A DNA stretch of 6,398 nt from DASWKG01 sp036396755 (GTDB taxonomy: Bacteria; Actinomycetota; UBA4738; CALAEC01), in assembly GCA_036396755.1 (NCBI GenBank), contig DASWKG010000147.1, forward strand, positions 1 through 6,398, given 5' to 3'. The position numbers and the translations under genes were made by a program. Every line of letters begins with the position of its first letter. The stretch's first letter is position 1. Below are positions 6,168 through 6,398 of this stretch, piece by piece. Under the pieces are notes generated by a model. The model was not told where the DNA came from, searched no databases, and saw only the letters and a program-made list of their open reading frames with translations.

Positions 6168-6398
6168 CTAGCGGTCGCCGATCGCGAAGACGCCGCCGGC
6201 GCGGGTGCCGACGTAGACGCGGCCCTTCCACACTGCCGGGGTCGACTCGATGCATCCGCCGAGCTCGAGGCTCCACAGCTCCTCCGGCGGGCCCTTCAGC
6301 GGGTCCCGCACGTCGAAGGCGTGGAGGAACCCGGCGCAGTCTCCGAGGATCGCGACGCCGTCGACGATGGCGGGCGACGACCAGGTGGGCGGAGGAAG
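6168..6398 (-). CDS. PQQ-like beta-propeller protein, C-terminal end (cut by window end)
   Basis: Only the last 76 residues are in the window; the 5' end lies beyond base 6398. The fragment shows two blades of a PQQ/WD40-like propeller: WSSPAIVDGVAILGDCAGFLHAFD, broken here as WSSPAIVDG and GFLHAFD, then STPAVWKGRVYVGTRAGGVFAI. These repeat the pattern of S/T-P-A-(I/V)-x-x-G-x-(V/A)-(Y/I)-(V/L)-G followed by G-x-(L/V)-(H/F)-A-(F/I). The chain ends in GDR, closing the last blade. Such proteins can be quinoprotein dehydrogenases, BamB-like scaffolds or unassigned secreted propellers; the fragment cannot decide. Two cysteines, in GDCAG and GGCIE, are near each other, and the next gene on the same strand is a CxxC redoxin 23 bases downstream. 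Confidence 0.8.
   Translation of the reverse strand, partial: LPPPTWSSPAIVDGVAILGDCAGFLHAFDVRDPLKGPPEELWSLELGGCIESTPAVWKGRVYVGTRAGGVFAIGDR

Noticed and set aside
5683..6171. Plus-strand open frame opposite the redoxin gene
   Set aside because: It has no recognisable domain and mirrors the minus-strand redoxin, whose CxxC and cis-proline motifs are intact.
1..6398. CRISPR array, tRNA, rRNA, transposase, attachment site or riboswitch
   Set aside because: No repeat-spacer pattern, clover-leaf sequence, terminal inverted repeats or transposase motifs were found on reading; every gap is under 200 bases.

Overview
The window is about 70% G+C, with GC-rich third codon positions, strong GGAGG-type ribosome binding sites and one GTG start. 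It also has actinobacterial-style families (a zinc-ribbon rhomboid, a Tat-exported PHP protein, a PhoX-like secreted protein). It most likely comes from a member of the Actinomycetota, possibly an uncultured lineage. The species cannot be named from the sequence. Both ends cut through genes.

Left part (1-2898 and on to 3532) is a phosphate-acquisition neighbourhood. A Tat-exported PHP-domain phosphoesterase (leftward, cut by the window start) and a secreted PhoX/DUF839-family protein (rightward) diverge from a 192-bp intergenic region. That region holds GTTCA(C) repeats spaced exactly 11 bp apart on both strands, which is the layout of a PhoP/PHO box. The PhoX-like gene runs tail-to-tail into a PiT-type phosphate permease, with the two coding ends overlapping by 11 bp. 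The permease lies downstream of a DUF47/PhoU-like gene in a two-gene leftward operon. The likely combined role is release of phosphate from organic phosphates outside the cell by the two secreted proteins and uptake by PiT with its PhoU-like partner.

Middle part (3533-5663): a soluble GAF-HisKA-HATPase histidine kinase diverges from the phoU-like/pit operon. A rhomboid intramembrane protease with an N-terminal zinc ribbon follows it, starting one base after the kinase stop. No response regulator is visible. A perfect inverted repeat at 5671-5688 separates these rightward genes from the leftward genes beyond.

Right part (5701-6398): a leftward pair consisting of the C-terminal end of a PQQ-type beta-propeller protein (cut by the window end) and a small thioredoxin-fold protein with a CPTC active site.

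All gaps between genes are under 200 bp. I saw no tRNA, rRNA, CRISPR array, insertion sequence or riboswitch. The most interesting signal is the pair of divergent, 11-bp-phased PHO-box-like arrays between the two phosphoesterase-type genes.
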